Assembly: GCA_002224055.1 (NCBI GenBank)
Contig: AZLU01000363.1
Coordinates: forward strand, 1 to 25,598
Length of the DNA stretch: 25,598 bases
DNA from: Pezizomycotina sp. ARF18
Lineage: Eukaryota > Ascomycota
Reading direction: 5' to 3'
Positions 11,321 to 21,790 of the stretch are shown piece by piece. Under the pieces are notes generated by a model that saw nothing but the letters and a program-made list of their open reading frames with translations, was not told the origin of the DNA and did no database searches. A program made the position numbers and the translations under genes. Within the stretch, counting starts at the first letter, position 1. Each line of letters opens with the position of its first letter.

Positions 11321-11808
11321 ATGCAAATCACACTCGTCGCATCCTTTCTCTTCACCTCGCTCCTCTCCGCCATCTCCGCAGCACCAGCAGCGGTGGGCTC
11401 GACGGCATCCCATCCTGCGCCACGTCTTGCGCCTTGAACGGCATCACCGGAACGTCCTGCTCGATGACCGACTTCAAGTGCATCTGCAAGGACCAGACCT
11501 TCCTCAACACCATCCAGACATGTGTCGTTTCTGCATGCGACCGCTCGGAGCAGGAGCAGACCTCAAGGTCAGCCAGCAGCTCTGCAAGGCGGCCGGCGTG
11601 GACTTCACCGCCACACTTCCGCCCGCCACGGCCACGTCCACAAGTACGCTACCGGAGTTGCCGGTGACGGTTACGTGAAAGGAGCGACGAATACGCCCTC
11701 GGCTTCTAGTGTAGCGGCAGCTAGTGGCAATAGCGCTGGCAGGATGTGCATCAGCGCGTTGGGGGTTGTTGGGTTGCTGCAATGGCTGGTGCTGCCCTCG
11801 TTCTCTAA
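11321..11808 (+). CDS. CFEM-domain GPI-anchored protein; frame broken
   Basis: This is a small secreted cysteine-rich protein of about 163 residues after correction. The start at 11321 has a good fungal context (ACAAAATG). It opens a signal peptide ending in SAISAAPA. The CFEM domain has the eight cysteines in canonical order: IPSCATSCALNG, TSCSMTDFKCICKD with the Asp at the haem-ligand position known from yeast CFEM proteins, then FLNTIQTCVVSACD and QQLCKAAGVDF. A Thr/Ser/Pro stalk and a C-terminal hydrophobic tail (CISALGVVGLLAMAGAALVL) ending at TAA 11806-11808 indicate a GPI anchor. Four one-base additions, at about 11395 (GGG), 11561 (CC), 11675 (G) and 11779 (G), give the whole protein. 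CFEM proteins act at the cell surface in haem/iron capture, adhesion or host interaction; which applies here is unknown. Confidence 0.93.
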
Positions 11809-12700
11809 ATATCCCCAGCCACTTTTTAAAAAACGGTTTCTTGGAAAATTGCGGATATAATCAACCTCTATCGCATCTTGCATTGCCTTGATGTGGAGGA
11901 GAAAAAGCTGTTACGACCTTTTCCTTTCTGTGTGATTTGTCATATAGCCGTGTTTGATTGTTTAGCGATCTTTTATTTTTGGACTCGGTGGGATGGTTTT
12001 AATCTCTCGACAAAATGCATGATTTAAAACTTCTTTTTAAATAACCGCTTCTTCTGATGTGTATTAGTAAATCTTTTCATCTTTAGACTACGAGTATTCC
12101 GGACCTTTTAAAAAAAGAAATCGAGAGACTCGGCCATCATACGATGGAGCTAGTACTAGTAGTAATTTGTGTTAGAAGACAAGTGTGAAATGATTCTGAA
12201 GTTGTAAGAGGAGGACTTTTAAAAGCAAAGTTCAGACCGCTCCAAGACGTAAGTAAGCCTATATTCCATAAAATACAGGCTATCAGAAAGTGACGGTCGG
12301 ATAAAGCTGAACCTGCTATAGAACGAAGATCCGAGTCCATTCTGATTCCTCTAAGTGATTCGTACGTTAGACCAAGAACTGCGTATCCGGTTTTATCTAA
12401 ACTAATGAATGGAGGGGCTATAGAAATCTTTCTGGTGTTATTATAGACTGTAAATACCGTGATATACGCTGGATTATAATATTTAATTCTTCTGAGACTT
12501 GAATACGTTTTTCAAAAGACAAAGAGCGAATTTTATTGGATCCCTAGATGTTCTCGAAATTCTAGACTAACGTGTGCGAATATATATCACTAAAAAGACA
12601 GGTGCTTGCATCAGAAAGACAAGTCTCAGTAATATCTCGGAGAATAATATATCTCAAGTGTTTTTTGTGGAGATATAACCGCTCTTAGAAGCGCGGCTTC

Positions 12701-13014
12701 GCTCACGTTCGCGATACACCGTCCGTACGGTCCCGATATATTTGGCCCTGCCGGCCCTGCGTAAAATATGCTGGTAATAAAAGGTCTTGACAATCCAGAA
12801 GAACGGATCGTATTTGAGACCAACTTGTAGCGAGTTCCTGCACTGCCCATTCTTCCTTGATCCTTTCAAGTTCGATTATTAAATTAATACCCGTTTCCTG
12901 AAAATTCCTAAAAATAGAACCCAAGCTGTAGGGTTCTAGATCTTTTTCAATTTCTTCGATCTCGGCGGCGCTGGTGGTGCATATGCAAAGGCGTGCCGCT
13001 CCTTGCTCCTTTCA
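12701..13014 (-). other. Unassigned coding-like stretch
   Basis: On the minus strand an open frame of about 100 codons, without an upstream ATG, reads GAARLCICTTSAAEIEEIEK near its start, then SIFRNFQETGINLIIELERI, KEEWAVQELATSW and QIRSVLLDCQDLLLPAYF. The composition (helical, amphipathic, with few rare residues) looks like real protein and not random AT-rich DNA. I do not recognise the family. It may be a gene fragment, an old element relic or part of a gene broken by missing bases; it could still be chance. Confidence 0.3.
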
Positions 13015-14422
13015 AGCATGCACCGTTCATGTCAAATTACGTTCGGAGATTTGACAAATGTCCATCACGGGATGGGTTGTCTTTCGTCAAACCTCGTTTC
13101 GACGTATCATGGAAAATTAAAATTAAATACCGTTCGGAAGTAGGACAATTACGAAGATATTGAATGGTAAGATGTTTAATAGTGAAAGGTGGGTACTGAT
13201 TCAGGGCGGGAAGATATTATCATCACTTCGTGGTACATCAAATTAGTTACTTTAGTCGAGCGAAAAAAATTTTCGAGTGATAAATAGCCCGAAGATCGCA
13301 GTAAAATTTCCCTCCAACCCTTCCAGACGGCATCGGACATTTTACCGCCATCAGGAGGAGCATTTGGCCTATCACTCATTCATTATATATCGGCAGACAA
13401 CGATCGTATGTTCTCGGATATTATCCACGTGCCGCAGCGAAGTTTGCAGACGAGAGATTTACAATGGAATTTACCATCATTATAGAAAAATCGTGGTACT
13501 TTTAATCCCAAGTAACAGTAACATCGCGGCAACCCGATACGTAGTACGCTTCAAGGTTTACTTCATTATTATATTATTGCTTTGAGACGGTTATAACTAT
13601 GGTAACGACAAAGACTGACGAGGGGGCCGGTTCCAGCTCTTTGTGTCTCTTAAAGTTTTTGTCGGTCGGTAATATTTTCTCAAGGAGAAGGTAGGAAGCT
13701 ATGCCGTGTCCGGAGTCCTTCTAGATCAGTAATTGAAGAAACGTTTGCAATTGCCGTCGGGGAAGGCAGGAAGAGACTCGAAAAAAACGCTTAGTACTGC
13801 AAGACAGGAAGAAAACAGAACGAGGCAAACGGCACATCATGAAATTACGGGGCTCTCTATCCCGTAGCCCCGGTGTTTCTCCACATATTCCATGATACTC
13901 CAGAAAGACCAGGGAGGAGTATAGGTATTGGTTAAGAGCTTAAATTCAGGTTTCCATGGACAATCCCGGTTGCTCGCAGACGTCGAAAAAAAAAAAAAAA
14001 CTCTACCGACACAACCGCTAACAAGCCAAGAATAGGGAGAACTCCGTCCGGGATATCCACTCAATAATATCATACTGTCGTCACGAAAAAAAGTAAAAAT
14101 CACTCCCTCGACCTCGGAAAAGGCAGTCTAGAAGCTAAAATGGAAGGTACAGAATCATATGGCTTGCACTGTTTTCGAAACATGTTAGATCTAAATTTGC
14201 CTCGCCAGCAAATAGAACACAAGAGTCCCTGGCAGCTGATTCAAAAGGCCGAGGCTCCCTTACCTATCGTTACGTGTCCCGATGGGGGCTGCAAGTCATG
14301 ATTGGCTGGCAGGTCAAAGGAGGTTTAATCGACGGCTGTTTGGTCGCTATTTGTTTTTCGTACTCCCCGCTCGATAGGTGGTCGCTACCCTACCCAATGA
14401 GAATTAAATAGTAATAATAAGG

Positions 14423-14477
14423 TAATAATACACTAATAATACACTAATAATACACTAATAATACACTAATAATACAC
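14423..14477. repeat. Tandem repeat, 11-base unit TAATAATACAC x 5
   Basis: Five perfect head-to-tail copies of TAATAATACAC occupy 14423-14477, preceded by related TAATAA sequence. This is a minisatellite in an intergenic region with no coding potential. Confidence 0.95.
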
Positions 14478-15756
14478 CAAGAAAGGATATACAAAAGTGG
14501 AGCAAAAGCAAGGGCCAAGGTTGTTTTTCATATGCTAATCTCGGCAAGAGCATGTAAATATACTGTATATACAAGGATATCCATATGAAGAGAGACATAC
14601 CTAGAGACATGTACTCTCTCATGGTTCTCATGCGTGAGTGGGACATTAATTGTCTCTCTCTCTAAAAAGAAAACAGCATAAGAAAAGTTTTCACCTTTCC
14701 ATCCTTTCCAGCTCGTGATCCATGCGACTTTTGGCTTTCGCTGCTATTCATATCCACATCGATATCCCCAAAAGAAAATAAGTAAAGGTGGCGGTATTGC
14801 CTCAATCAGATGCCGCCGAAGGGGGAAGAATAGGGTAAGCTGCGCCTCTTCAACGCCCTCACGCACCCCCCTCCCCAAACCACCAACAATAACTGCGTTT
14901 TGCCTGCAGGTAGGCTCCCTAAACATTACGACACTTAGACTTTTAGAGGGCCTACTGGTGAGGTTATCATCTAGCAGCTATAGTTAGATGTGTGGCGTGA
15001 TATTTGCGCTTAGTCTGTCAGCGTGTCTCGGTATCGATGGTTCACAAAACAGCTTCCTATGAATAGACATTGACAAAACGAATGGATGAGATCAAGTCTG
15101 TGATTGAGTATCACGAGCAAGGTACAGAATAGAAGATTTGATGTCGATTCCGTCTGACTAGGCGCGAAAGACTCTAATGCAGATCTCATCGAACAAAACA
15201 AGAGGATATTCGAGCGAAAGCCTTCTATATCATGAATCGAGGGGATTATTGTTTTTCTCATCCGACGGTGGTCATCGATAGAAAGAAGCTATCCTCATTC
15301 GAGATTTACTGTAATACCTGCTTTCGCGTTTCCTGTCAACCAACCCAACCTCCCACAAGAGCCCAATACCCATGCAAGCAGGTAGTTTCTTCTAGTCTCT
15401 CTTCTAGTCTGTGTCTTCCCACCATAGTACTGTACTCCACACACAACCCCAGCCCTTGAATCGATGGTCTTATATTTTCTTTTTTTTTCTGACTTTGCTA
15501 ATATTTTTTTTTGTTTTTTCGAGTCTGGGATTTTAAAAAGAAATCGCTCGTAGGAAAAGAAATACGGATAGAAGGACGTATATATGTACTTTTGCTGTCT
15601 TTGCTTTTTTTGTATGTTCAGGTTTGCCATCCATGAGACCTCTTTTTCGTCCTCCGTCTAATCCGTAGTGTAGCTCCTGTGTTTTTTTGTATGTAATAAT
15701 GTATCTTTGTACCACTCCGTACCTTTTAAGAACGCAATTGGGACCTTCAGCTCAAG

Positions 15757-15763
15757 TATATAT
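15757..15763 (+). promoter_or_regulatory. Possible TATA element of the second CFEM-like gene
   Basis: TATATAT lies about 190 bases before the ATG at 15952. The sequence between is rich in T/C runs, as is common in promoters and leaders of highly expressed filamentous fungal genes. This placement rests on position and composition only. Confidence 0.35.
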
Positions 15764-15951
15764 CTACCCCTTCTGTCCCTCCCGATATATCTTTTTTTTC
15801 TATTCCATCCTCATCCTTCACTTGCTGCTTCATTCGCTCCTAATACTTAAGGAAGATTATATCGGAAGTTACAACACTCGTTTCTTTACAACAGAACAAG
15901 TTCAAAAAAAGCCCTTTCGCTTAAACAACAAAAAACAACCATTAATTCAAA

Positions 15952-16647
15952 ATGAAGTACTCTCTCGCCGTCGTTTCCGCTTTCGCCGTCGCCGTCTCGG
16001 CTATTCCCAGGGTGGTCTCACCGCTCTCCTCGTAGCCTGCCATCGTGCTCCATCAACTGCGCGACCGCACAGCTCCCCGCCGTGAACAAGTGCGGTGGTG
16101 TCGGCGCCGACCAGAAAACTCTGTCCCCTGTCTGTGCAAGGACACCGAGTTCCAGAAGTCCTTCGCTGCCTGCGCTGAGGGTGCCGGTGGCTGCGACGCC
16201 AAGGGACAGTGCGACCTCTACACCGCCTCCGTTGCCATGTGCAAGGGTCTCCCGAGCCGACTCCATCCCCAAGCCTAAGGATACCTCTTCCTGCCCGGCT
16301 GCTAACGGCGGTGGCTCCGGTGGCTCCGGTGGCTCCGGCTCTTCAGCTCCTCTGCTGCCCCTGCCGAGTCCAGCCCGCTGCCTCATCTCCTGCCGCTTCC
16401 CAGCCCGCTGAGTCCAGCCCGGCAGCTTCCTCCCCGCTGCTACCGCTTCGGCTACCGAGACTGGTGCTGCCCTACTGGTTCCGCCCCCGCCACCGCTACC
16501 GGTGCTGAGTCTCCTGCCAACTCCACTGCCGGTGCCGGTGCCGGTGCCACTTCTGCCCCTACCTACAGCCCCAGCAGCGCTTCGTCTCTCGCCGTCAGCG
16601 GATTCGCTGCCATCCTCGCTGGTGTCGCCGCCATCTTCGTCCTGTAA
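15952..16647 (+). CDS. Divergent eight-cysteine CFEM-like GPI-anchored protein; frame broken
   Basis: The protein is about 235 residues after correction. The ATG at 15952 (AATTCAAAATG) opens the signal peptide MKYSLAVVSAFAVAVSAIP. The cysteine region then reads LPSCSINCATAQLP, NKCGGVGADQ, TLSPVCAKD, FQKSFAACAEGAGGC, GQCDLYTASVAMC: eight cysteines in a CFEM-like order but without the usual Cys-X-Cys pair. A Gly/Gly/Ser repeat and a Ser/Pro/Ala-rich stalk follow, then a hydrophobic GPI-type tail (SGFAAILAGVAAIFVL) and TAA at 16645-16647. About nine one-base losses, all in short homopolymers except one (16006 CCC, 16032 G, 16138 AA, 16251 CCC, 16267 CCCC, 16349 CC, 16374 CCC, 16432 CCCC, 16470 CCC), break the frame. 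Codon use is strongly C-ending, suggesting high expression. It is probably a wall or surface protein; haem binding is doubtful. Confidence 0.85.
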
Positions 16648-18924
16648 ACGTCCTTCAATCTTTTCCTTCTCTCAGTTTCTTTTCGGGGATTTTGATTTAG
16701 CGGATGCAGATTTTCGGGCTACAACCTTTTCACTTCTAAAGTGTAATTAATTTTCTTTCATTCTTTCCTTCAAAAACATGCATGGAAAACGGTTCTTCGA
16801 AGTTTATGATTCAGTGATTGCAATGCTGTCATGTACAATTAGTTTAGTCAAACTCGTAGTTTAGTCTTTTAGTATAGGCATTCAGAAAACTATTTTGATA
16901 TCAAATAAAACAGACTTGATTTTTTTACCTCTATACTACTTCAAGCAGAGCATCTCTCCTCGTCTGATCTTTTTTGCTCTTCAAAGATAGTCAAAATTTT
17001 ACAGTGATTTTATTCCGTGGTTCAACGGTTGGTGATACATGAATTCTACACCAACCCTCCCCAAAATCCATCCACGTTTACTGGCTATTAAATTCAAAAT
17101 TTTCATCGAAATCAAAACTAATTATACTATCTATCTTACAGATTCGTATAAGAGGAAGTTTTGCGCGTACCTCGTAGTTCGGTGCCGCTATGAATGTAAC
17201 TGCGGCAGTTTCTCCGAATTTTCATTTCCGCTATGATTCGGAAACAATCTCAGAATCGCAATTGTATCACCAAAATTTGTCAGAACCACTAATATTCTTT
17301 GTCTTTGTCATCCTGGAGTATAAATTTAAGCAAATCGATCAACTCGACCGCCGACCGAAGTAAATTTACCTATCAGAGTCTTTGATTGCTTGCTTAAGTG
17401 TTTGAGAACATGGCGTTTTGACACAAAATTTGCTGCCATCTCTCGATTGCCACTTTTCAAGCCTTCAACGAACAATCACAAGAGTAACAGCGAATACCGT
17501 TGAACCCAGAGAAGAAAAAACATCTTCATCCAAAGAAAACAGACTACCATTTTCAGAATAGTTGAAAAAGGGAAAAAAATTTTCTCTTCCGCTGAAGCCG
17601 TTACATCCCATGCAAAACTACTACATTACGTAAGTACCGGTAAACTGTCAAAAGTAAACAAACAAAAACTTCTATTTATAAGTCTTGAGTAGCTTCCAGC
17701 CAAAGGTGCATGATGCGGCATTTCGGCCAGGGTCGGCGGGGTAGGGTATTGTCCGACTCTTGAACAGAGGGTACCTTGGGCAAAAAAACAGGTTTGTGAG
17801 TAGAGACGTAGAAGAGTAGTGTGAGAAATGCGGGCCTGGGTGTCAGTTAGTCACGATGAAAAGACAAAAAAAAAGAAAAAAGAAAAAGCGACTATCGGCG
17901 GAGAAAGCCGGGTACACGCCTGTAAATAGTGGCAGGATTAGAATTGACAAGGCTGGCTAAACCTGCTTCAGCTAGCCAATGAGGTAAGGAGGCCAGTGTT
18001 GCACAAAGCGTCAAAAGGCTACTGCTACGCCATTTGAATTCAATGGCAAGCTAAAGTCCGACAAAGACCAAGAGAATGGCTAAAAACACCAAAGCAAGCA
18101 AAGGAGCCATACAACTTTTTCAGGCATGGCGATAAAAGACAACCGCGACATGGCTCGCAAACTGGGCAAATACGTATGTTCTTTAAAGACATACAAAGTA
18201 CGCTATTGTAGGTGGTAGCCTATCATCGTAAAAGAGAAGGTGGAGGTGTTGGCGGAGCCATCTTTATCCGGGTCTCCAAGGCCTTCTTGGACAAAACAGG
18301 CAAGCAGAACCCATTCAAGCCGACCTTGGCCCGCAGTGGGGACTCGGCGATACCCCACACACAGAGCAAAGACAAAGAGGCTTCACACCCCACCTTTTTG
18401 AACACTTTTTAATGCAGCTTACTGCCTCGGAGGTTGGGGAAGCCGTCGTGAGGCAAGAGGGCAGGGATCATGATGCTAGCGGTGGTCGGGATCAGAAAAA
18501 GAGGCAGGATGAGCTCCAATGCAGTCTCGATGATCGCGATGACATGGAGTAAGTCGAACTGGACCCGAAAGTAGTAAAATGTAAACAAAGCATTGGCTGA
18601 ATTAAAAGCTTTTATCGATAGGAGAGCTATGCCCACGAATAATATTCTCTCATTGCAACATTCTTTATCTTACTTAAAAAGAATGAACTTTTTGCTATCG
18701 TGGAACTTGCCAGGACTAAGTGGGTTTTTGTCTCACAAACTTCGGCCCATCGAACCATTTAAAGGTCATTCAATCCAATTTATCAAGGTAGAATCCGAAT
18801 CAACAGAACTAGCCGACCCTTAAATTTCAATACAATGCCTAGCGAGTTGGGACCAAGCAACTGTCAAACCCTGCCTGTACAGTACGCAGAAAATCGACCC
18901 GATAGCGATAATATGTAAGCCACG
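16648..18924. other. 2.3-kb gene-poor region downstream of the CFEM-like gene
   Basis: The first few hundred bases are AT-rich 3' flank. A third CAACGGTTGG copy sits at 17023-17032. A purine-rich run (about 17865-17890) and a CCAAT-like element (about 17975) occur further on. Open frames at 18212-18412 (plus) and 18409-18636 (minus, rather hydrophobic) have no recognisable domain. No RNA gene or transposon was seen. Confidence 0.45.
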
Positions 18925-19509
18925 ATGTCCTTCTCCGAACTCAACGCGGTCATGCTTCGACTTTCGGACGTTCAATGTAATACTAGTACTGAACGGCTAC
19001 GACATGTTCCAACGAATGAGCAGATAGGCTTGGGAATCAATTACCGCTATATCCTTCCGGAGCTCTGATTAGAACACGACGCTAACGCAAGTTCTTGCAA
19101 ATCGGGTTTTCGGGAGTGAACACGAGGAATGGCTCGAGCGCGACAGCTTTTTTATTAAAATTCCCAAAAGCTCAACCACGCTAAATTTCTGCAAGAACTC
19201 ACAACAATACCTAGTATTTGGGGGGATCCGGGCCCATGGTCCGAGAACCCGTTGCGGATATGGGAGTTTTTCGCTAAAATGCCAGAGCAGTAGTTCTCCG
19301 TATTATGGCATTGGCTCGAATGCTATCTCAACGCAATTTTTGCCTGTCGAATTCCCATAACTCTGGGCCCAACCTGTTTACTGGTTTACTGGTTTATCTT
19401 TATCTTTTCTAAGAGAGAAATGCTCTTCGCTTATGCATACTCGGATTTGAAGAAGAAAAAAAAACACGAAATGAAATTCATGCGGAGAACTGTATCATTT
19501 TTGCTTTAA
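18925..19509 (+). other. Unassigned coding-like stretch, possibly a broken gene
   Basis: An ATG at 18925 opens MSFSELNAVMLRLSDVQ and runs about 48 codons to a stop near 19068. Overlapping frames then carry protein-like sequence: LANRVFGSEHEEWLERDSFF (about 19093-19152), then LTTIPSIWGDPGPWSENPL and RIWEFFAKMPEQ (about 19199-19290), a TAG, and in the same frame FSVLWHWLECYLNAIFACRI onward to a stop at about 19509. The Trp-rich composition suggests real coding sequence disrupted by missing bases. I do not recognise the family; it is unlike the F-box genes next to it. Confidence 0.3.
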
Positions 19510-20014
19510 CTCATGTCGGCTTTTTTAAATTACTCGATTCGCATGTAAATCTGAGAGAATACTTAGTATCGGCGTGGGGTAATGTAAAAAAGTCGCGAGC
19601 CTTGTACATATTATCAATTCCAACAGTACAAGGAGAGCCTCACATGCATCTCCTTTTCTTGCAGACCTCTTCCTTCTGTCTCAGTTGCCCCTCTTTCTTT
19701 TCACTCTCTCGAACTTGACGGAAAAAAAATCTCTTCACGTTAATAGACTCTGGGTCTCTAGTCTTCGCGTTAGTACTGCTACGACGGACGGATATATTCT
19801 TAAACCTCGAAGTCTCTCGCATAGCGAACATATTTTCGATCTATGTATCTTCGCTCCCGCTCTCCCTTCGCAGTCGCAATGCATCGCATGCCGAACTTAA
19901 ACCCAAGGTGATACGGGGTAGGAGCTTGGTCCCCGCTTCAAACTCGCCGCGTTCAGGCTCAACAATAACAGGGCTAGAGCCGTACAACCACCGCCCCAGA
20001 GGCTCTTCCTTGAC

Positions 20015-20610
20015 ATGCTGCCGTCCGAAATCCTCCTCACCATCCTCGAGAACCAAACTTACTACGACCTAAAACTCCTCCTCCCGCTCGTCTGCCGCCG
20101 GTTCCGCGACATCCTCCAGAAAAAGGACAAGCGGTCCGCGTCCAAAATCGACAGGACGCTATTCAGAGACTCGCCGCGGATACCACCCTAGAGGGCAGGG
20201 TGACTGCCGTCTAAACCCTGCGTTGGGGCCCGGTAAGATGCACTGGCGGTACTCGAGCAATACGGAAGAAATCATCGTACGGAGCCCCGAAGTAGGTTCG
20301 GGTTCGAGAAGGTCACGGATATACCGCTGCGGAACGAGAACGCGTCGTCGCCGTCGGCTACTACGGCCGTCTACCACCTGACTGTGTATTTTGTTCCGGA
20401 GACGCTGCTGACGATCGAGGGAACCGGCGAGGAGGCGCCGTGACGGTCATGGACGTGATCGAGGGCGCTGCGTATGGTATAAGCGGGGGACCGTGGAGTA
20501 AGCACAGAGTGGAGGGGTGTCCTTGGACGGGTATCGTGCGGGCGGAAGTCCTTGACGGTGTACTTCACCTCTTTGCTGTCATCAATAGCACGAAGAGTTT
20601 TAACTATTAG
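20015..20610 (+). CDS. F-box-like protein, tandem copy A (most divergent); frame broken
   Basis: The N-terminal F-box motif is clear: MLPSEILLTILENQ, then YYDLKLLLPLVCRRFRDILQ and SKIDRTLFRDSPR (20015-20187). This resembles the LPxEIL...L...DL.....VC+RF signature that binds Skp1 in SCF ubiquitin ligases. The C-terminal part shares family-specific words with copies B and C: ENASSPSA (about 20335), VTVMDVIEGA (about 20440) and VLDGVLHLF (about 20550), ending at TAG 20608-20610. At least three frame corrections are needed between these blocks. The true start may lie further upstream, as the sequence before 20015 also looks partly coding. The substrate-recognition role of the C-terminal domain is inferred from F-box protein architecture. 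Confidence 0.65.
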
Positions 20611-20675
20611 AGTGGGATGAGATATTGGCATCAAGTTGCTGCGAGTCGTTACACTGCGAATTGGGCTGGTGCTTT

Positions 20676-20698
20676 TATATATATATATATATATATAT
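20676..20698. repeat. TA dinucleotide microsatellite
   Basis: An uninterrupted TA run of about 23 bases lies just downstream of F-box copy A. Confidence 0.95.
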
Positions 20699-21096
20699 TC
20701 CTTCTTTCAGCAATTTTCATCTACCAAGATACGTCTGTCTCAGCAGAACATGAGTTATCTGCAGCATTTACTTTAATGATTGAAATGAATAAAGGAGTTC
20801 TGATTCGAGTTTTGAAGGACCTCTGAAATTTAACGATCAGAGGCGTTCAGTGTACCGTTGGATCATGCACTATACTCACAGGGCAAAAGAATGAAAATCT
20901 GGAGGCGTTCTTCCTGATTGCATCCACACCGTCTCAGTACTGGAAATGCGTCAAGCGCTAAATCACTGTGGAAGAATTGTGCAATCTTATGCTATAAATA
21001 GTCGAGACTGTCATCTGCGCGATGGATTCCTTGGATGTTATCCGCTTACCTGCATGCCAGTACAATACCCGCCGCAGCCCTATATTTACCCTCCTC

Positions 21097-21110
21097 TATA
21101 AGCATATAAA
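21097..21110 (+). promoter_or_regulatory. TATA-like element of F-box copy B
   Basis: TATAAGCATATAAA lies about 80 bases before the ATG at 21189. A comparable ATATATAA lies about 110 bases before copy C, so the placement is consistent between paralogues. Confidence 0.4.
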
Positions 21111-21188
21111 TTCCTAAATATACGTTTCGCAATAAGACATCAGGTACTCAAAAGTTGCGGTCTATCAAAAGGATCTAAAGTCGCTCAA

Positions 21189-21790
21189 ATGACTTCCCAG
21201 TGGGACGGCCTCCAGGTACCTCCCAGGTACTCCTAAAAATCTTCGAGCAACTACCCTACGACAACCTAAAGTACCGTCTCCCACTCGTATACAAGCGCTT
21301 CGACGACCTCCTCAAGAAGAAGAACCCGAATCCGCAACCGCCATCGACAAACTCCTCTTCCGCGACGCACCAAGGGAGTTTCCACCGGGATAACTGAATA
21401 CGAATTAAACCCGGCCCTCGACCGCGAAGACGTGGAGTACTACTACATTCCCCACCGGCCCTTCTGTATCTAGACAAACGATGGACACAAGGACGTGACT
21501 GAAATAAAGTTGAGCAACGGAACGCGTGCTCGCCGGCCGTCCGCCGCGCTAGGATCGGGTTCTACGAGACCGACGTCGGCATTAACGCGCCGATAGACGT
21601 GGTGGGTACAGGCGCGTGCGGCGCCGTGACGGTGAGGGACCTACCTCTGGCGATCGAGGGCGCTTGTAAGCCTAGGATGTTTTCGTATATAGCATGGGCA
21701 GGCTTCGAGATGGCTGAGATTAGGGATGGCGTGCTTCACGTTGTGGATGGGGATGGGATGATGATATGTGGCCGCGGCTATGGGGGCTAG
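21189..21790 (+). CDS. F-box-like protein, tandem copy B; frame broken
   Basis: The ATG at 21189 gives MTSQWDGLQVPP. One added G near 21224 restores PPEVLLKIFEQL and the frame of NLKYRLPLVYKRFDDLLKKK, an F-box signature. KLLFRDAPR follows as in the other copies. The middle region (about 21400-21530) needs further corrections. From about 21520 the frames again match copy C closely: NACSPAV, RARIGFY, VVGTGACGAVTV (21598-21633), then FEMAEIRDGVLHVVDGDG and the stop TAG at 21788-21790. It is about 200 residues long. Copies B and C resemble each other more than either resembles A. It is a probable SCF adaptor of a lineage-expanded family; its targets are unknown. Confidence 0.7.

Larger units (their letters stand above)
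11809..15951. other. 4.1-kb gene-poor region between the two CFEM-type genes
   Basis: It is mostly AT-leaning DNA without recognisable genes, apart from the minus-strand coding-like stretch at 12701-13014 listed separately. It also holds an A-run near 13988, the 11-base tandem repeat at 14423-14477, a CT microsatellite near 14653, and long T/C-rich tracts from about 15478 to 15830 that probably belong to the promoter and leader of the next gene. The large gap could hide genes whose frames are broken beyond recognition. Confidence 0.5.
20611..21188. other. Spacer between F-box copies A and B
   Basis: It contains a TA microsatellite (20676-20698), two related GAGGCGTTC words near 20840 and 20903, and the TATA-like promoter element of copy B. 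No other gene was seen. Confidence 0.6.

Noticed and set aside
15998-16045. Intron near the start of the CFEM-like gene to explain the early stop
   Set aside because: Two one-base additions (16006, 16032) give the expected residues right through the region; no donor/acceptor pair preserves the cysteine motif.
18409-18636. Hydrophobic minus-strand open frame that could be a membrane protein
   Set aside because: The hydrophobic run is short of a clear topology, no family is recognisable, and no flanking exon was found.
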